Positions 16,525 to 24,340 of a DNA stretch of 33,815 nucleotides are shown here, in pieces. The notes beneath the pieces are model-generated. The model was not told where the DNA came from. It made no database searches and worked only from the letters and a program-made list of their open reading frames with translations. The stretch comes from Dichotomicrobium sp964466965 (GTDB lineage: Bacteria; Pseudomonadota; Alphaproteobacteria; Rhizobiales; Rhodomicrobiaceae): NCBI GenBank assembly GCA_964466965.1, contig CAYXPZ010000021.1:1-33815 (forward strand). Direction: 5' to 3'. The translations under genes were made by a program, and so were the position numbers. The first letter of the stretch is position 1; each line of letters begins with the position of its first letter.

Positions 16525-17646
16525 TCACGATTTCGTCAGGGCGCGGCGGTGGGAGAGATAGTCGCTGGTGCGCATTTCCATCAGGCGTGAGGCCGTGCGC
16601 TGAAACAAGAACGCCCCATCGCCTTGCGGGTAGAGCGCGTCTGGCTCAGCCGCTGCCGACATGATGAGGCCGGTGCCGACATCGTAAAGCGCGTCGATGA
16701 AGGTGATGAACCGGCGGGCGGCATTGCGTTTTTCCGGCCCCATGACGGGCACGCCTTCCACAAAGATGGTGTGGAAGTCCCGCGCCAGCGCGAGATAATC
16801 ATTGGCGCCGAGCGGCTGCTCGAAGAGCTCGGAAAAGGCGAAACGCGCGGCGCCCATGGCGGCCTCGGGGACATGCACGCAGCGCCCTGCCACGGCGATC
16901 TCGCGCGGTTCGCCGCGCTGGGTGTTCGTGAGGCGCATCCACAGCGCTTGCACCTGAGCGTGGGCATCCTCGTCCAGCGGCGTGAAATAGAGTGGCGAGC
17001 CGGAAAGTTTTTGCAGCCGGTAATCCTGTGCCGCGGACAACTCAAGCAGCTCCACGCGTTGCTCAAGGTCTGCGATGAACGGCTCGAACAGGTTACGGTT
17101 CAGCCCATCCTTATAAAGATCGCGCGGCCGCACGTTCGACGTCACCACCAGCACCACGCCGGCGTCGAACAGCGTGTGAAAGAGCCGGCCGAGGATCATG
17201 GCATCGGCGATGTCGGTGACATGAAACTCGTCAAAGCACAGCAGGCGGGTGTCCTTGGCGATCTCCCTGGCAAGCTGTTCGACCGGATCGCCCTTGCTGG
17301 TCTTGCGAAACGCCGCTGCCCTTTCATGCACCTCGGCCATAAACGCATGGAAGTGATCGCGCCGCTTTGCGCGGATCTCGACCCCCTCATAGAACAGGTC
17401 CATCAGCATGGTCTTGCCACCGCCGACGCCGCCGAAGATGTAAAGGCCGCTGGGCACCTCGCCGCGCTTGCGTGTGAACAACGCGAACGGGTCAGTCCGC
17501 GTGGGGCGGCGATAACGCGCGACGCGGTTGGCGAGCAGTTGCAGCTTGTCCACCGCTACCGCCTGTGCCGGATCGGACTGCAAAGCGCCGGACCGCAGCA
17601 TCTCATTATAGCGCTCGCGGATATTTGCGGTCAGCGTCTGCGCCAT
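16525..17646 (-). CDS. zapE: ZapE/AFG1-family ATPase
   Basis: A 373-residue AAA-like P-loop ATPase of the ZapE (YhcM) / AFG1 (LACE1) family, linked to Z-ring constriction in gammaproteobacteria and to mitochondrial protein quality control in eukaryotes. Walker A is GGVGGGKT at 72-79, preceded by GLYIFG; Walker B is LLCFDEFHVTD near 136-145; SNVRPRDLYKDGLNR follows as the family's sensor region. ATG 17646 has AGGA 9 nt upstream; that site and the leader lie in the 28 nt after the pcp stop, so the two are probably one transcript. Alphaproteobacterial relatives often sit near TCA-cycle genes; here the neighbours are pcp and meaB. Confidence 0.92.
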   Translation of the reverse strand: MAQTLTANIRERYNEMLRSGALQSDPAQAVAVDKLQLLANRVARYRRPTRTDPFALFTRKRGEVPSGLYIFGGVGGGKTMLMDLFYEGVEIRAKRRDHFHAFMAEVHERAAAFRKTSKGDPVEQLAREIAKDTRLLCFDEFHVTDIADAMILGRLFHTLFDAGVVLVVTSNVRPRDLYKDGLNRNLFEPFIADLEQRVELLELSAAQDYRLQKLSGSPLYFTPLDEDAHAQVQALWMRLTNTQRGEPREIAVAGRCVHVPEAAMGAARFAFSELFEQPLGANDYLALARDFHTIFVEGVPVMGPEKRNAARRFITFIDALYDVGTGLIMSAAAEPDALYPQGDGAFLFQRTASRLMEMRTSDYLSHRRALTKS

Positions 17647-17674
17647 ATTGGTTGATCCTGCCTTCGGATTTGGC

Positions 17675-18277
17675 TCAGGCGATCGCACGGCCGGCCTCAC
17701 GGGCATGGCGCGCCGTTTTGATGATCACCCGCGCCCCGTTTAAAGCTGTTGCCAGACTGAGCGGCGCGTTTTTACCAAGCGGTGGGATGTGAACGAAACC
17801 GACCTGCGTCGCATGGCGTTGAGCCCAGTTAAGCGTATGATAATAAAGCGCATTGCACAGGTAACGGCCCGGATCACAGGAGGTCTCGGTCGGGAGACCC
17901 GCCGTCGACAAGGCTGACGCGATGGTATCGAGCGGCAGCGAGGCCTCAAGCTTGTCCGGCCCGGCAGCAACGATACGCTCTGTGTCTGGCTCATGGCCAA
18001 ACGCATCGCGCTGCACGGCACGGGCGTTGTATGCACACCGCTCCAGTCGAAAGCCGCCCGCGCCAGAGGCGACGCCGAACAGAATGACATGAGCCGGCTG
18101 TGTCGACTCCAGCAACGGCTCCAGCGTCTCCCAGGCCTGGCGCCAGCTGACCGGCAAGACCACCGCGCCGACAGGCGGTTGTTCGGTGCGCGCCAGCATC
18201 TGAGTGAGTGACGCCGACGGATTCCGTGGCACGCCGGGAAACGGCCCAAAGCCGGAGACCAGAACACCCGCGGTCAT
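17675..18277 (-). CDS. pcp: Pyroglutamyl peptidase I (C15 family)
   Basis: A 200-residue cytosolic cysteine peptidase that removes N-terminal pyroglutamate. The N-terminal GFGPF and all three catalytic residues can be placed: Glu79 in GGFRLERCA, Cys141 in RYLCNALYYHTL and His163 in GFVHIPPLG. Their spacing matches the Bacillus enzyme triad (81, 144, 168). It is slightly shorter than the usual 210-220. The start overlaps the meaB stop by 4 nt (ATGA), suggesting translational coupling. Confidence 0.88.
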   Translation of the reverse strand: MTAGVLVSGFGPFPGVPRNPSASLTQMLARTEQPPVGAVVLPVSWRQAWETLEPLLESTQPAHVILFGVASGAGGFRLERCAYNARAVQRDAFGHEPDTERIVAAGPDKLEASLPLDTIASALSTAGLPTETSCDPGRYLCNALYYHTLNWAQRHATQVGFVHIPPLGKNAPLSLATALNGARVIIKTARHAREAGRAIA

Positions 18278-19320
18278 CCCCTGCCCTCGGCTGTCTCAGC
18301 CGCCATCGTACTCAGCCCGATTGCGGACGCGATCTCTTCTGCGGCTAGGCTCGGCACCAGTTCACCGGCGCGTACGCGCGCCTCAAGGCTTTTCAGCTTA
18401 TCTGCGATCGCCGGGTCATCGGTCAGCGCCGCGCGCAGCCGCGCCTCGATCAGATCGTGCATCCAGGCGACCGCCTGCTCCCGGCGCTTAGCCCTCCATT
18501 CGCCGCTGTCTTTCATCGTGGCGCGATAGCTTTCGATCTGCCGCCACATATCATCCAACCCCGCGTTCTGCAGCCCGGAAATCGTAATGACCGGCGCGCG
18601 CCAGTTCGGGCTTGGCGGGGTCAGGATTTGCAGCGCATTGCGGTAGTCGTTCGCTGTCCGGCGCGCACGGTCGAGGTTGTCCCCGTCGGCCTTGTTGACC
18701 GCGATCATGTCGGCCAATTCCAGCACGCCTTTTTTCAATCCCTGCAGATCATCGCCTGCGCCGGGTAACAACAGGACCAGGAAAAAATCGACCATGTTGG
18801 CGACCGCGACTTCTGACTGCCCGACGCCGACCGTCTCGACGATGATGACATCGAAACCGGCAGCTTCGCACAACAGCATGGTCTCGCGCGTCGTCCGCGT
18901 TACGCCGCCCAGCGTCCCCGCAGAGGGCGACGGCCGGATGAAGGCGCGATCATCGGCTGCGAGCCTGGCCATGCGGGTCTTGTCGCCGAGAATAGAGCCG
19001 CCAGTGCGCTGCGAGGTCGGGTCCACTGCCAGCACCGCAACACGGTGTCCCGCCGCGATCAGGTTCGCCCCGAGCTGGTCGATCGTGGTGGATTTCCCTG
19101 CGCCAGGCGAGCCGGTCAGACCGATACGATAGGCCTGGCCGGTATCGGGCAGCAATTGCTGGAGCAGCCTGGCCGCGGTCGGGCGGTCGCGCTTCTGGCG
19201 GCTCTCGATGAGCGTGATGGCCCGCGCGAGCATGGCGCGGTCGCCACGGCTGACGCCCGTAACATAATCGTCAAGCGCCGGGCGTTGCCCGGTATCTACG
19301 CCGGTCTCATTTGCACTCAT
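18274..19320 (-). CDS. meaB: MeaB/ArgK-family G-protein chaperone
   Basis: A 348-residue SIMIBI GTPase that loads and protects adenosylcobalamin in methylmalonyl-CoA mutase-type enzymes. The P-loop GSPGAGKST is at 70-78. Further marks are VLAVDPTSQRTGGSILGDKTRM (split by family convention into switch regions), RPSPSAGTLGGV, VETVGVGQSE and NKADGDN. Length is normal (about 330-350). ATG 19320 gives MSANETGVDTGQ; the upstream in-frame extension of 32 codons has no family resemblance. The mutase itself is not in the window. MeaB plus the malyl-CoA lyase at 28691 points to methylmalonyl-CoA or ethylmalonyl-CoA metabolism. Confidence 0.93.
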   Translation of the reverse strand: MSANETGVDTGQRPALDDYVTGVSRGDRAMLARAITLIESRQKRDRPTAARLLQQLLPDTGQAYRIGLTGSPGAGKSTTIDQLGANLIAAGHRVAVLAVDPTSQRTGGSILGDKTRMARLAADDRAFIRPSPSAGTLGGVTRTTRETMLLCEAAGFDVIIVETVGVGQSEVAVANMVDFFLVLLLPGAGDDLQGLKKGVLELADMIAVNKADGDNLDRARRTANDYRNALQILTPPSPNWRAPVITISGLQNAGLDDMWRQIESYRATMKDSGEWRAKRREQAVAWMHDLIEARLRAALTDDPAIADKLKSLEARVRAGELVPSLAAEEIASAIGLSTMAAETAEGRG

Positions 19321-19515
19321 AAGTCTCGGATACGCGAAGAGCGCCCGGCGTGGCAAGAACTGGCGAGGTGGAAGGCCCAGCACCTGCGCACCACAAAATT
19401 TGTTGGGAACCGCCACAATCCCAGCACCACAAAGCCAGATTGCTCTGCGACACGAGGCTCATTGGTCATGCGTCCCTGCGTTGTTGGTGGGTACATTCAA
19501 GAAAGGTGAACGACA

Positions 19516-19746
19516 ATGGACACGCATGAGTCCGATCAGCAGCGGCATATCCGCCAAGCGCTGGCCGATCTGATATTCGGGCTGGCTCTGTTCGCATTAT
19601 TCGTTTTGCTTGGGGTGTTCGGCGTCAAGCAGGCGTCCTCGGGAGCGGCGCAGGTAGATCAGGGGCAGCCGGCCATCGTAATGCCGTTGCCCAAAGACCA
19701 CCCTAACGGTGCACTTCGCTATCTTCCGCTTCCGCCGGAGGCATAG
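19516..19746 (+). CDS. Small single-TM protein of unknown function
   Basis: A 76-residue protein not recognised. It has a polar N-terminus, one hydrophobic helix at about 18-39 (LIFGLALFALFVLLGVFGV) and a short extracytoplasmic-looking tail rich in Pro and Gln. A good AAAGGTG ribosome site stands 7 nt before ATG 19516, and codon usage is ordinary, so it is probably real. It is divergent from meaB. Confidence 0.6.
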   Translation: MDTHESDQQRHIRQALADLIFGLALFALFVLLGVFGVKQASSGAAQVDQGQPAIVMPLPKDHPNGALRYLPLPPEA

Positions 19747-19748
19747 AC

Positions 19749-20048
19749 ATGATAAAGAATACAGCGTTCTTGGGGTGTCTGGTCGTGCCAGCGAACAGCG
19801 CCTCAAATGCGCTGGCCGTCTTGGCCCGCCGGTCTGCGAAGGCAGCCGGCAGGTTCGTGGATAACGGCAGCGCCCCGGAACCAGACCCCTGGCGGTTGGT
19901 GCTGCGTACGCCAGGCGGTCCTGTTCCTCGCAAATGCCGAATTTTCCTGCGTACAGTGCTCACGCTGCCGAGGATCCCGTGTCGCGAGTGGGAAGCCGCC
20001 CCCCGCGCGGGGCGCATCCATCGCCCTTTGCGGTGCGCCTACGCATAG
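19749..20048 (+). CDS. Doubtful small ORF, unknown function
   Basis: A 99-codon frame that starts 2 nt after the previous stop, with GGAGG (inside the end of the previous gene) 7 nt before ATG 19749, so translation is plausible. The product is Arg- and Pro-rich, matches nothing I know, and third-position GC is weaker than in neighbouring genes. The same 340-nt stretch is also open on the minus strand. It may equally be a long untranslated spacer. Nothing else (hairpin, repeat, RNA) is evident in it. Confidence 0.25.
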   Translation: MIKNTAFLGCLVVPANSASNALAVLARRSAKAAGRFVDNGSAPEPDPWRLVLRTPGGPVPRKCRIFLRTVLTLPRIPCREWEAAPRAGRIHRPLRCAYA

Positions 20049-20087
20049 GCTATGTTCGGCGTGTGCCGAAGCAGGAGAATGATTGTT

Positions 20088-20705
20088 ATGAACGAAAAGC
20101 GCTCTAGAATGCCGGACCGGTTGTCCGCTGCTAGCCGGCGTCGCATTCGGCTTGCCGTTGTTGTGGGGGCCGTCGCGGTCGGCGGCTGGCAGATAGGACA
20201 CACCGATTGGTCGCAGGCGCGCCAGACCTTGGATCACACTTTGTGGAGTCATGCCCTGCAAGACCGTCCTGCACCGACGGACCTGACATCAGCGGCGCCT
20301 GTGTGGCGCGAACGCGAGGGGGCCAGCGGCGACCGGATCGTGGAGCGCGTCGACGGCCAGAGCAGCGCGGAAACCGCCGTGGCCATCCTCAGTGATGTGA
20401 GCGGTAAAGCCGTTTCCGGTCATCTGCTGGCGCAACCTGGCGCACACTTTCGCGAGAGCGAGAAGCTGCGCGTCGAGCCGGCGGCACTAGATGGTCTGAG
20501 CGCCGGGGATCGCCTGACGATCACCACAACCGAGGGCCGGATTTACACGTTCAAGATCGGTGCCCCGGAAGACGAGAGCGTGACGAACGGCATGAAGATT
20601 ACGATCCGGTTCGCCACGTCAGACGACGGTAAGACTGCGCTTCACGACGTTACGCCGATTGCCCCGCATAGCGGCGCATCGCAATCGCCCCAGCAAGAAC
20701 TTTAA
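20088..20705 (+). CDS. Membrane-anchored hypothetical protein
   Basis: A 205-residue protein of unknown function. A basic N-terminus (NEKRSRMPDRLSAASRRRIR) precedes one hydrophobic segment (LAVVVGAVAVGGWQIG), so it is probably tethered to the inner membrane with the rest in the periplasm. The C-terminal half contains LSAGDRLTITTTEGRIYTFKI, a beta-rich stretch that recalls the strand pair found in sortase-like folds, but there is no catalytic His/Cys/Arg set, so this resemblance is weak. ATG 20088 is chosen because AGGAG is 10 nt upstream; the in-frame ATG 20079 is too close to it. It ends 26 nt from the convergent regA stop. Confidence 0.7.
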   Translation: MNEKRSRMPDRLSAASRRRIRLAVVVGAVAVGGWQIGHTDWSQARQTLDHTLWSHALQDRPAPTDLTSAAPVWREREGASGDRIVERVDGQSSAETAVAILSDVSGKAVSGHLLAQPGAHFRESEKLRVEPAALDGLSAGDRLTITTTEGRIYTFKIGAPEDESVTNGMKITIRFATSDDGKTALHDVTPIAPHSGASQSPQQEL

Positions 20706-20731
20706 ACCGTCCAATCGGCGTGGTGGCTCGC

Positions 20732-21295
20732 TTATTTCGGCGCGCGCTTCGCGAGGATGCGCTGTAGCGTGCGGCGATGCATATTCAACTTGCGCGCGGT
20801 CTCAGAAACATTGCGGTCGCACAATTCATAGATGCGTTGAATATGCTCCCAACGGACGCGGTCCGCTGACATCGGATTTTCCGGCGGCGGCGCGTGTTTC
20901 TCCGGCGTCGCCATCAGCGCGGCGTAGATGTCGTCGGCATCAGCCGGCTTCGACAGATAGTCTACAGCGCCCATCTTGACCGCCGCGACCGCAGTGGTGA
21001 TGTTGCCGTAACCGGTCAGCACAATCACCCGGCTATCGGGCCTCAGGTCGTTCAAGGACTGCACAACGTCGAGCCCGTTGCCGTCTTCGAGACGCATGTC
21101 AATAACGGCGTATGCTGGCGGGTTCGCCCGGATCTCACGAAGACCCTCAGCAACGCTCTCCGCGCTGCGAATCGCAAATCCGCGCGCCTCCATGGCGCGA
21201 CAGAAGCGATTGAGAAACGGCCTGTCATCGTCGACGACAAGCAAGCTGTTATCGCTGCCGATCTCAGCATGAGTGTCAGGTTCGGTCATAGTCAT
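20732..21295 (-). CDS. regA: Redox response regulator RegA/ActR/PrrA
   Basis: A 187-residue response regulator. The receiver domain has the acidic pocket VVDDD near 21-24, phospho-acceptor Asp66 in YAVIDMRLEDG, Thr in VLTGYG and Lys in YLSKPAD. The C-terminal Fis-type helix-turn-helix ends NVSETARKLNMHRRTLQRILAKRAPK, nearly invariant in RegA/ActR/PrrA of alphaproteobacteria. It controls respiration, photosynthesis, CO2 or nitrogen fixation in response to redox state. ATG 21295 is preferred over ATG 21304: AAAGGA is 9 nt upstream of the former and touches the latter. It lies 285 nt downstream of regB on the same strand, with repeats in between. Confidence 0.95.
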   Translation of the reverse strand: MTMTEPDTHAEIGSDNSLLVVDDDRPFLNRFCRAMEARGFAIRSAESVAEGLREIRANPPAYAVIDMRLEDGNGLDVVQSLNDLRPDSRVIVLTGYGNITTAVAAVKMGAVDYLSKPADADDIYAALMATPEKHAPPPENPMSADRVRWEHIQRIYELCDRNVSETARKLNMHRRTLQRILAKRAPK

Positions 21296-21415
21296 CTCAC
21301 GCATTCCTTTGCTACAAGTCCTTAATGGTACGCGAAATCCCTTATCTCCGGATTACTGTATGACAGGATATAGGTTCCAACGCTTTGCAATGGCAGCTAT
21401 GCAGACAGCGAGCGC

Positions 21416-21494
21416 CTCGTGGAGCAAATTTGACATTTGAGTCCCGCTTACGACCAGGCTCTCGTGCAAATGCCAAATTCAAAAGCTCCACGAG
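21416..21494. repeat. 79-bp imperfect palindrome between regB and regA
   Basis: Ends CTCGTGGAGC (21416-21425) and GCTCCACGAG (21485-21494) are perfect inverted repeats. Inside them AATTTGACATTTG and the complement of its partner (AATTTGGCATTTG) pair with one mismatch. RNA from the minus strand would form a long hairpin with a central loop. The CATTTG core is shared with the two repeats at 21512 and 24218. Confidence 0.75.
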
Positions 21495-21511
21495 ATCCAT
21501 AAACTTGCGAG

Positions 21512-21583
21512 TGATCCTTTGATTCAGACATTTGCTAGGGCGGATGCTGCGCGCGGGAGGCAAATGCCTGAAACGAACCACTA
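21512..21583 (-). repeat. Dispersed palindromic repeat, copy A
   Basis: A 72-bp element read on the minus strand, beginning TAGTGG; its first three bases are the regB stop codon. Arms TTCAGACATTTGC (21523-21535) and GCAAATGCCTGAA (21560-21572) form a hairpin with a G-U pair. The 40-nt core 21527-21566 matches copy B in 38 positions, in the opposite orientation. Confidence 0.85.
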
Positions 21584-22921
21584 GGCCGTCTTAGCGAGAT
21601 CTTGGGTCCGGTAGAAAACTTCGCGCGGCCACGTAATCTCGACGACTGCGCCAGTTCGCGGCAGCCGCTCATTGCGCAGCGCAATGCGCGCCCCAGAGCG
21701 CTCTAATAGCGTCTTGGCAATAAAAAAACCCAACCCCAGACCGGTTTCCGGGATGCCACCGCGCCGATCGCTTTGCGGACGAGTCGTTACATAGGGTTCG
21801 CCAAGACGGCTGATGATGCCATGCTGAAACCCGGGGCCATCGTCGCGGATCGTCACCTGAACCTTCCGCCTATCCCATAAAGCCGTGATCTCGACTTTCT
21901 CACGGGCGAAATCCACGGCATTCTCGACCAGGTTCCCCAAGCCGTAAATAATGCCCGGATTGCGCCGCATGACCGGCTCGCCGCCCGCCCTTTCGTCTGC
22001 GCCCTCGTCAGGGTGCACGCTGACTTTGATCGTGGTGCCGGTCTGACGGTACGGCTCGATTGCCTCTTCAATCAGCAGACCGATCGGCATGCGCTCGAAC
22101 ATCTCGTCCTGCACTTGCGTACGCCCTGACAGCCGGCCCAGAATCCCTCGGCAGCGCTCTGCCTGGCTCCGCACCAGTGCGACGTCGTCGTAATAAGGTG
22201 AGTCCTCCGGTAACGAGCGCAGCAATTCCTTCGTCACCAACGTGATGGTCCCAAGCGGCGTGCCAAGCTCATGCGCCGCCGCCGCCGCAAGACCATCGAG
22301 CGCCGATAGCCGTTGCTCGCGCGCCAACACCATCTCAGCCGCCGACAGCGCCTCCGACATCTGCCGGCGCTCCTGCCCGACCCGCCAGGAATAAACCGCC
22401 GAGAACACGATGCAGCTTGTGAGCGCCGTCCACACACCGAAGATGTACACCGATGGCAGCACCGGCGCGGGTTGGCCCGCCCAAGGCAGCGGTAGATGCA
22501 GCCAGATCAGCACGGTCGCGCACAAGATGGCGAAACCCGACAATAGCATGGTTTTTGAGAGCGGCAGTGATGACGCTGAGACAGCGACCGGCACCACGAT
22601 CAGCAGCGCGAACGGGTTCTGCAAGCCCCCGGTCAGGAACAGCAGCACTGCGAGCTGAAAGATGTCGGCGCCCATCAGCCACATGGCCGGCGCCTCGCTG
22701 AGACGTTTGCTGGCGGGGTGACGGGTTGTCAGCCAGAGGTTGAGCGCTGCCGAGACAGCAATGACGCTCAGGCACGCCACCACCGGGAAATCAAACCCGA
22801 GGACCTGATCAACGAAAAAGACCGTGAGCACTTGCCCCGCAACCGCCACCCAGCGCAGACGCACAGTCGTCTGCAGCCGGAGACCGCTACTCGAGTCTGC
22901 TGGATTAACAGGGCCTGTCAA
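21581..22921 (-). CDS. regB: Redox sensor histidine kinase RegB/ActS/PrrB
   Basis: A 446-residue membrane kinase that phosphorylates RegA. About six TM helices span residues 22-178. The quinone-binding signature GGLQNPF is at 98-104. The H-box is AAAAHELGTPLGTITLV with His217; Cys257 in QAERCRGIL is the conserved redox cysteine. The ATPase domain has N (NLVENAVDFA), G1 (DDGPGF) and G2 (TGLGLGFFIAKTLL) boxes. The start appears to be TTG 22921, 10 nt after GAGGG; no ATG occurs before the first TM, and RegB proteins begin shortly before the RLRWVAVAGQ segment. The TAG stop is the first triplet of repeat copy A. The ATP-grasp gene upstream ends 47 nt away, so co-transcription is possible. Confidence 0.93.
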   Translation of the reverse strand: MTGPVNPADSSSGLRLQTTVRLRWVAVAGQVLTVFFVDQVLGFDFPVVACLSVIAVSAALNLWLTTRHPASKRLSEAPAMWLMGADIFQLAVLLFLTGGLQNPFALLIVVPVAVSASSLPLSKTMLLSGFAILCATVLIWLHLPLPWAGQPAPVLPSVYIFGVWTALTSCIVFSAVYSWRVGQERRQMSEALSAAEMVLAREQRLSALDGLAAAAAHELGTPLGTITLVTKELLRSLPEDSPYYDDVALVRSQAERCRGILGRLSGRTQVQDEMFERMPIGLLIEEAIEPYRQTGTTIKVSVHPDEGADERAGGEPVMRRNPGIIYGLGNLVENAVDFAREKVEITALWDRRKVQVTIRDDGPGFQHGIISRLGEPYVTTRPQSDRRGGIPETGLGLGFFIAKTLLERSGARIALRNERLPRTGAVVEITWPREVFYRTQDLAKTA

Positions 22922-22968
22922 AGGCGTCGAACCCTCAAATCTTTCAGGCGAACCGGACTTGCTCGCCG

Positions 22969-24183
22969 CTAACTGCGCCGGGGAAATAAACGGGCATCCT
23001 CAGGCGTTGGATCAGCGGGCAGCTCCGCGCTGGCGCGCTGCTCCACGGCTTCGTTGATCAGGTGCTCCAGCAAATCGGAAAACAACATCGGCGGGTCCGC
23101 TGCCTCCCACAGAAAATAGCCGAACGAGCCCGGGCACGGGTTAACCTCATTGAGCCAGAATTCGCCGCTTGCTTCGTTTCCGATAAAGTCGAATCGTGGC
23201 GCGCCCGTTCCATGAACATGCTCATACGCCCTACAGCCCCAGCCGCGCAGCATCTCCTCAATTTCCGCTGGCAACTCGGGATTGAGTTCGCGCGTCAGCG
23301 ACAACATGCCCTCGCTCGCCCGTCCGCCGCCGGGAGTCTTCGCGCCACTTTCCTTGTTGCCCCCCGACAGATATTTCTGCTTAAAATCAAGCAAATCTTC
23401 GGCGCGCTTGGGCTTTTCAATGGCTGAGCTGCGCAGTTCTCCTTCAACGCGCGCGACTGCCAGATTGTATTCAACCATATTCTCCACGAATGGCTCAAGA
23501 ATGGCCGCGGTGTCATATTTAAAGATCCCAGGCAAAACTGCCCCTAACTCTTCCATATCGTTAACGCGCGCTACTCCGATACTGCTACCCAGATGCGAGG
23601 GCTTGATGATGCAGGGAAAGCCGAAATCGCCGATCTGCGCCCGCAACTCCTCCTCGCTCAGCAGCAGCCCTTGGGCCGGCCGGCTGATCTCGCAGTATGG
23701 CAGCAGCGCAATACCGGTATCGGCGAGCAGACGCTTTGTCGCCACCTTGTCCATCGTAATGGTGGAGGCAAAGGCGCGCATACCTGTATAGGCGATATCG
23801 GCCATCTCCAGCGCGCCCTGCAGCCGCCCATCCTCGCCGTAGAGCCCGTGGAAAGCCAGTAAAGCGACGTCGAACTCGATCGCCTTCTGGCGCTGGAACA
23901 GCGAGCCGCCAGCACTCACAAGCCGACCGCGGTCGCCTGGCGTCAGGTCGAGATGCACTTCTGTGAGGCCCGCCCGCGCGCTCGCCCCGGGAATGTAGGT
24001 GTCGCGGCTCAGCAACTCACCACCGGTCAGCAGCTCGCCGCGCGTGGTGATATAAACCGGGATGACATCGTAAAGTTCGGGATCCAGCGCATCGGCAGCC
24101 TGAAGGCCCGTCACGATGCTGACATCATGCTCGGGCGAGCGTCCCCCGAAAAATACCGCGATGACTTGCTTATCCGTCGCCAT
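22969..24183 (-). CDS. D-alanine-D-alanine ligase-like ATP-grasp enzyme
   Basis: A 404-residue ATP-grasp ligase related to Ddl/VanA. Family marks: FFGGRSPEHDVS (11-22, Glu18 for the first substrate), FHGLYGEDGRLQGALE (111-126), MDKVATKRLLADTGI (144-158), IIKPSHLGSSIGV (192-204), PRFDF with Asp332, and NEVNPCPGS with Glu346 and Asn348 for magnesium. It is longer than Ddl (300-370) because of extra N-domain strands and a Gly/Lys-rich insert near 272-292. The segment after NEVNPCPGS reads FGYFLWEAADPP where Ddl has GMTSHSLVP; that part binds the second substrate in Ddl, so specificity may differ. It is divergent from the dipeptidase operon. A housekeeping ddl role is unlikely: there is no ftsQ, murB or murC beside it. 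Confidence 0.85.
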   Translation of the reverse strand: MATDKQVIAVFFGGRSPEHDVSIVTGLQAADALDPELYDVIPVYITTRGELLTGGELLSRDTYIPGASARAGLTEVHLDLTPGDRGRLVSAGGSLFQRQKAIEFDVALLAFHGLYGEDGRLQGALEMADIAYTGMRAFASTITMDKVATKRLLADTGIALLPYCEISRPAQGLLLSEEELRAQIGDFGFPCIIKPSHLGSSIGVARVNDMEELGAVLPGIFKYDTAAILEPFVENMVEYNLAVARVEGELRSSAIEKPKRAEDLLDFKQKYLSGGNKESGAKTPGGGRASEGMLSLTRELNPELPAEIEEMLRGWGCRAYEHVHGTGAPRFDFIGNEASGEFWLNEVNPCPGSFGYFLWEAADPPMLFSDLLEHLINEAVEQRASAELPADPTPEDARLFPRRS

Positions 24184-24217
24184 TTCCGCTACGCCAAGTG
24201 TTCCTGTTTGTTCAGCC

Positions 24218-24289
24218 TAGTGGTCTGATCCAGACATTTGCCTTCCGCGCGCAGCGTCCGCCCTAGCAAATGTCAGATTCACTTCACTA
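24218..24289 (+). repeat. Dispersed palindromic repeat, copy B
   Basis: A 72-bp imperfect palindrome beginning TAGTG and ending CACTA; the arms match in 18 of 24 positions, including GACATTTGC against GCAAATGTC. It lies in the 157-bp divergent region between the ATP-grasp ligase and the dipeptidase, so it may affect either promoter. Its core (24235-24274) matches copy A in 38 of 40 positions, in inverted orientation. Confidence 0.85.
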
Positions 24290-24340
24290 ACGTGCCGATC
24301 CTAGAAGGTTTTGGTCGTTTTGCCACGCCTGCGCCCCCCG

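Noticed and set aside
21342..21581. 79-codon minus-strand frame between regB and regA
   Set aside because: It reads through the two palindromic repeats and has no ribosome site; the repeats explain the sequence better.
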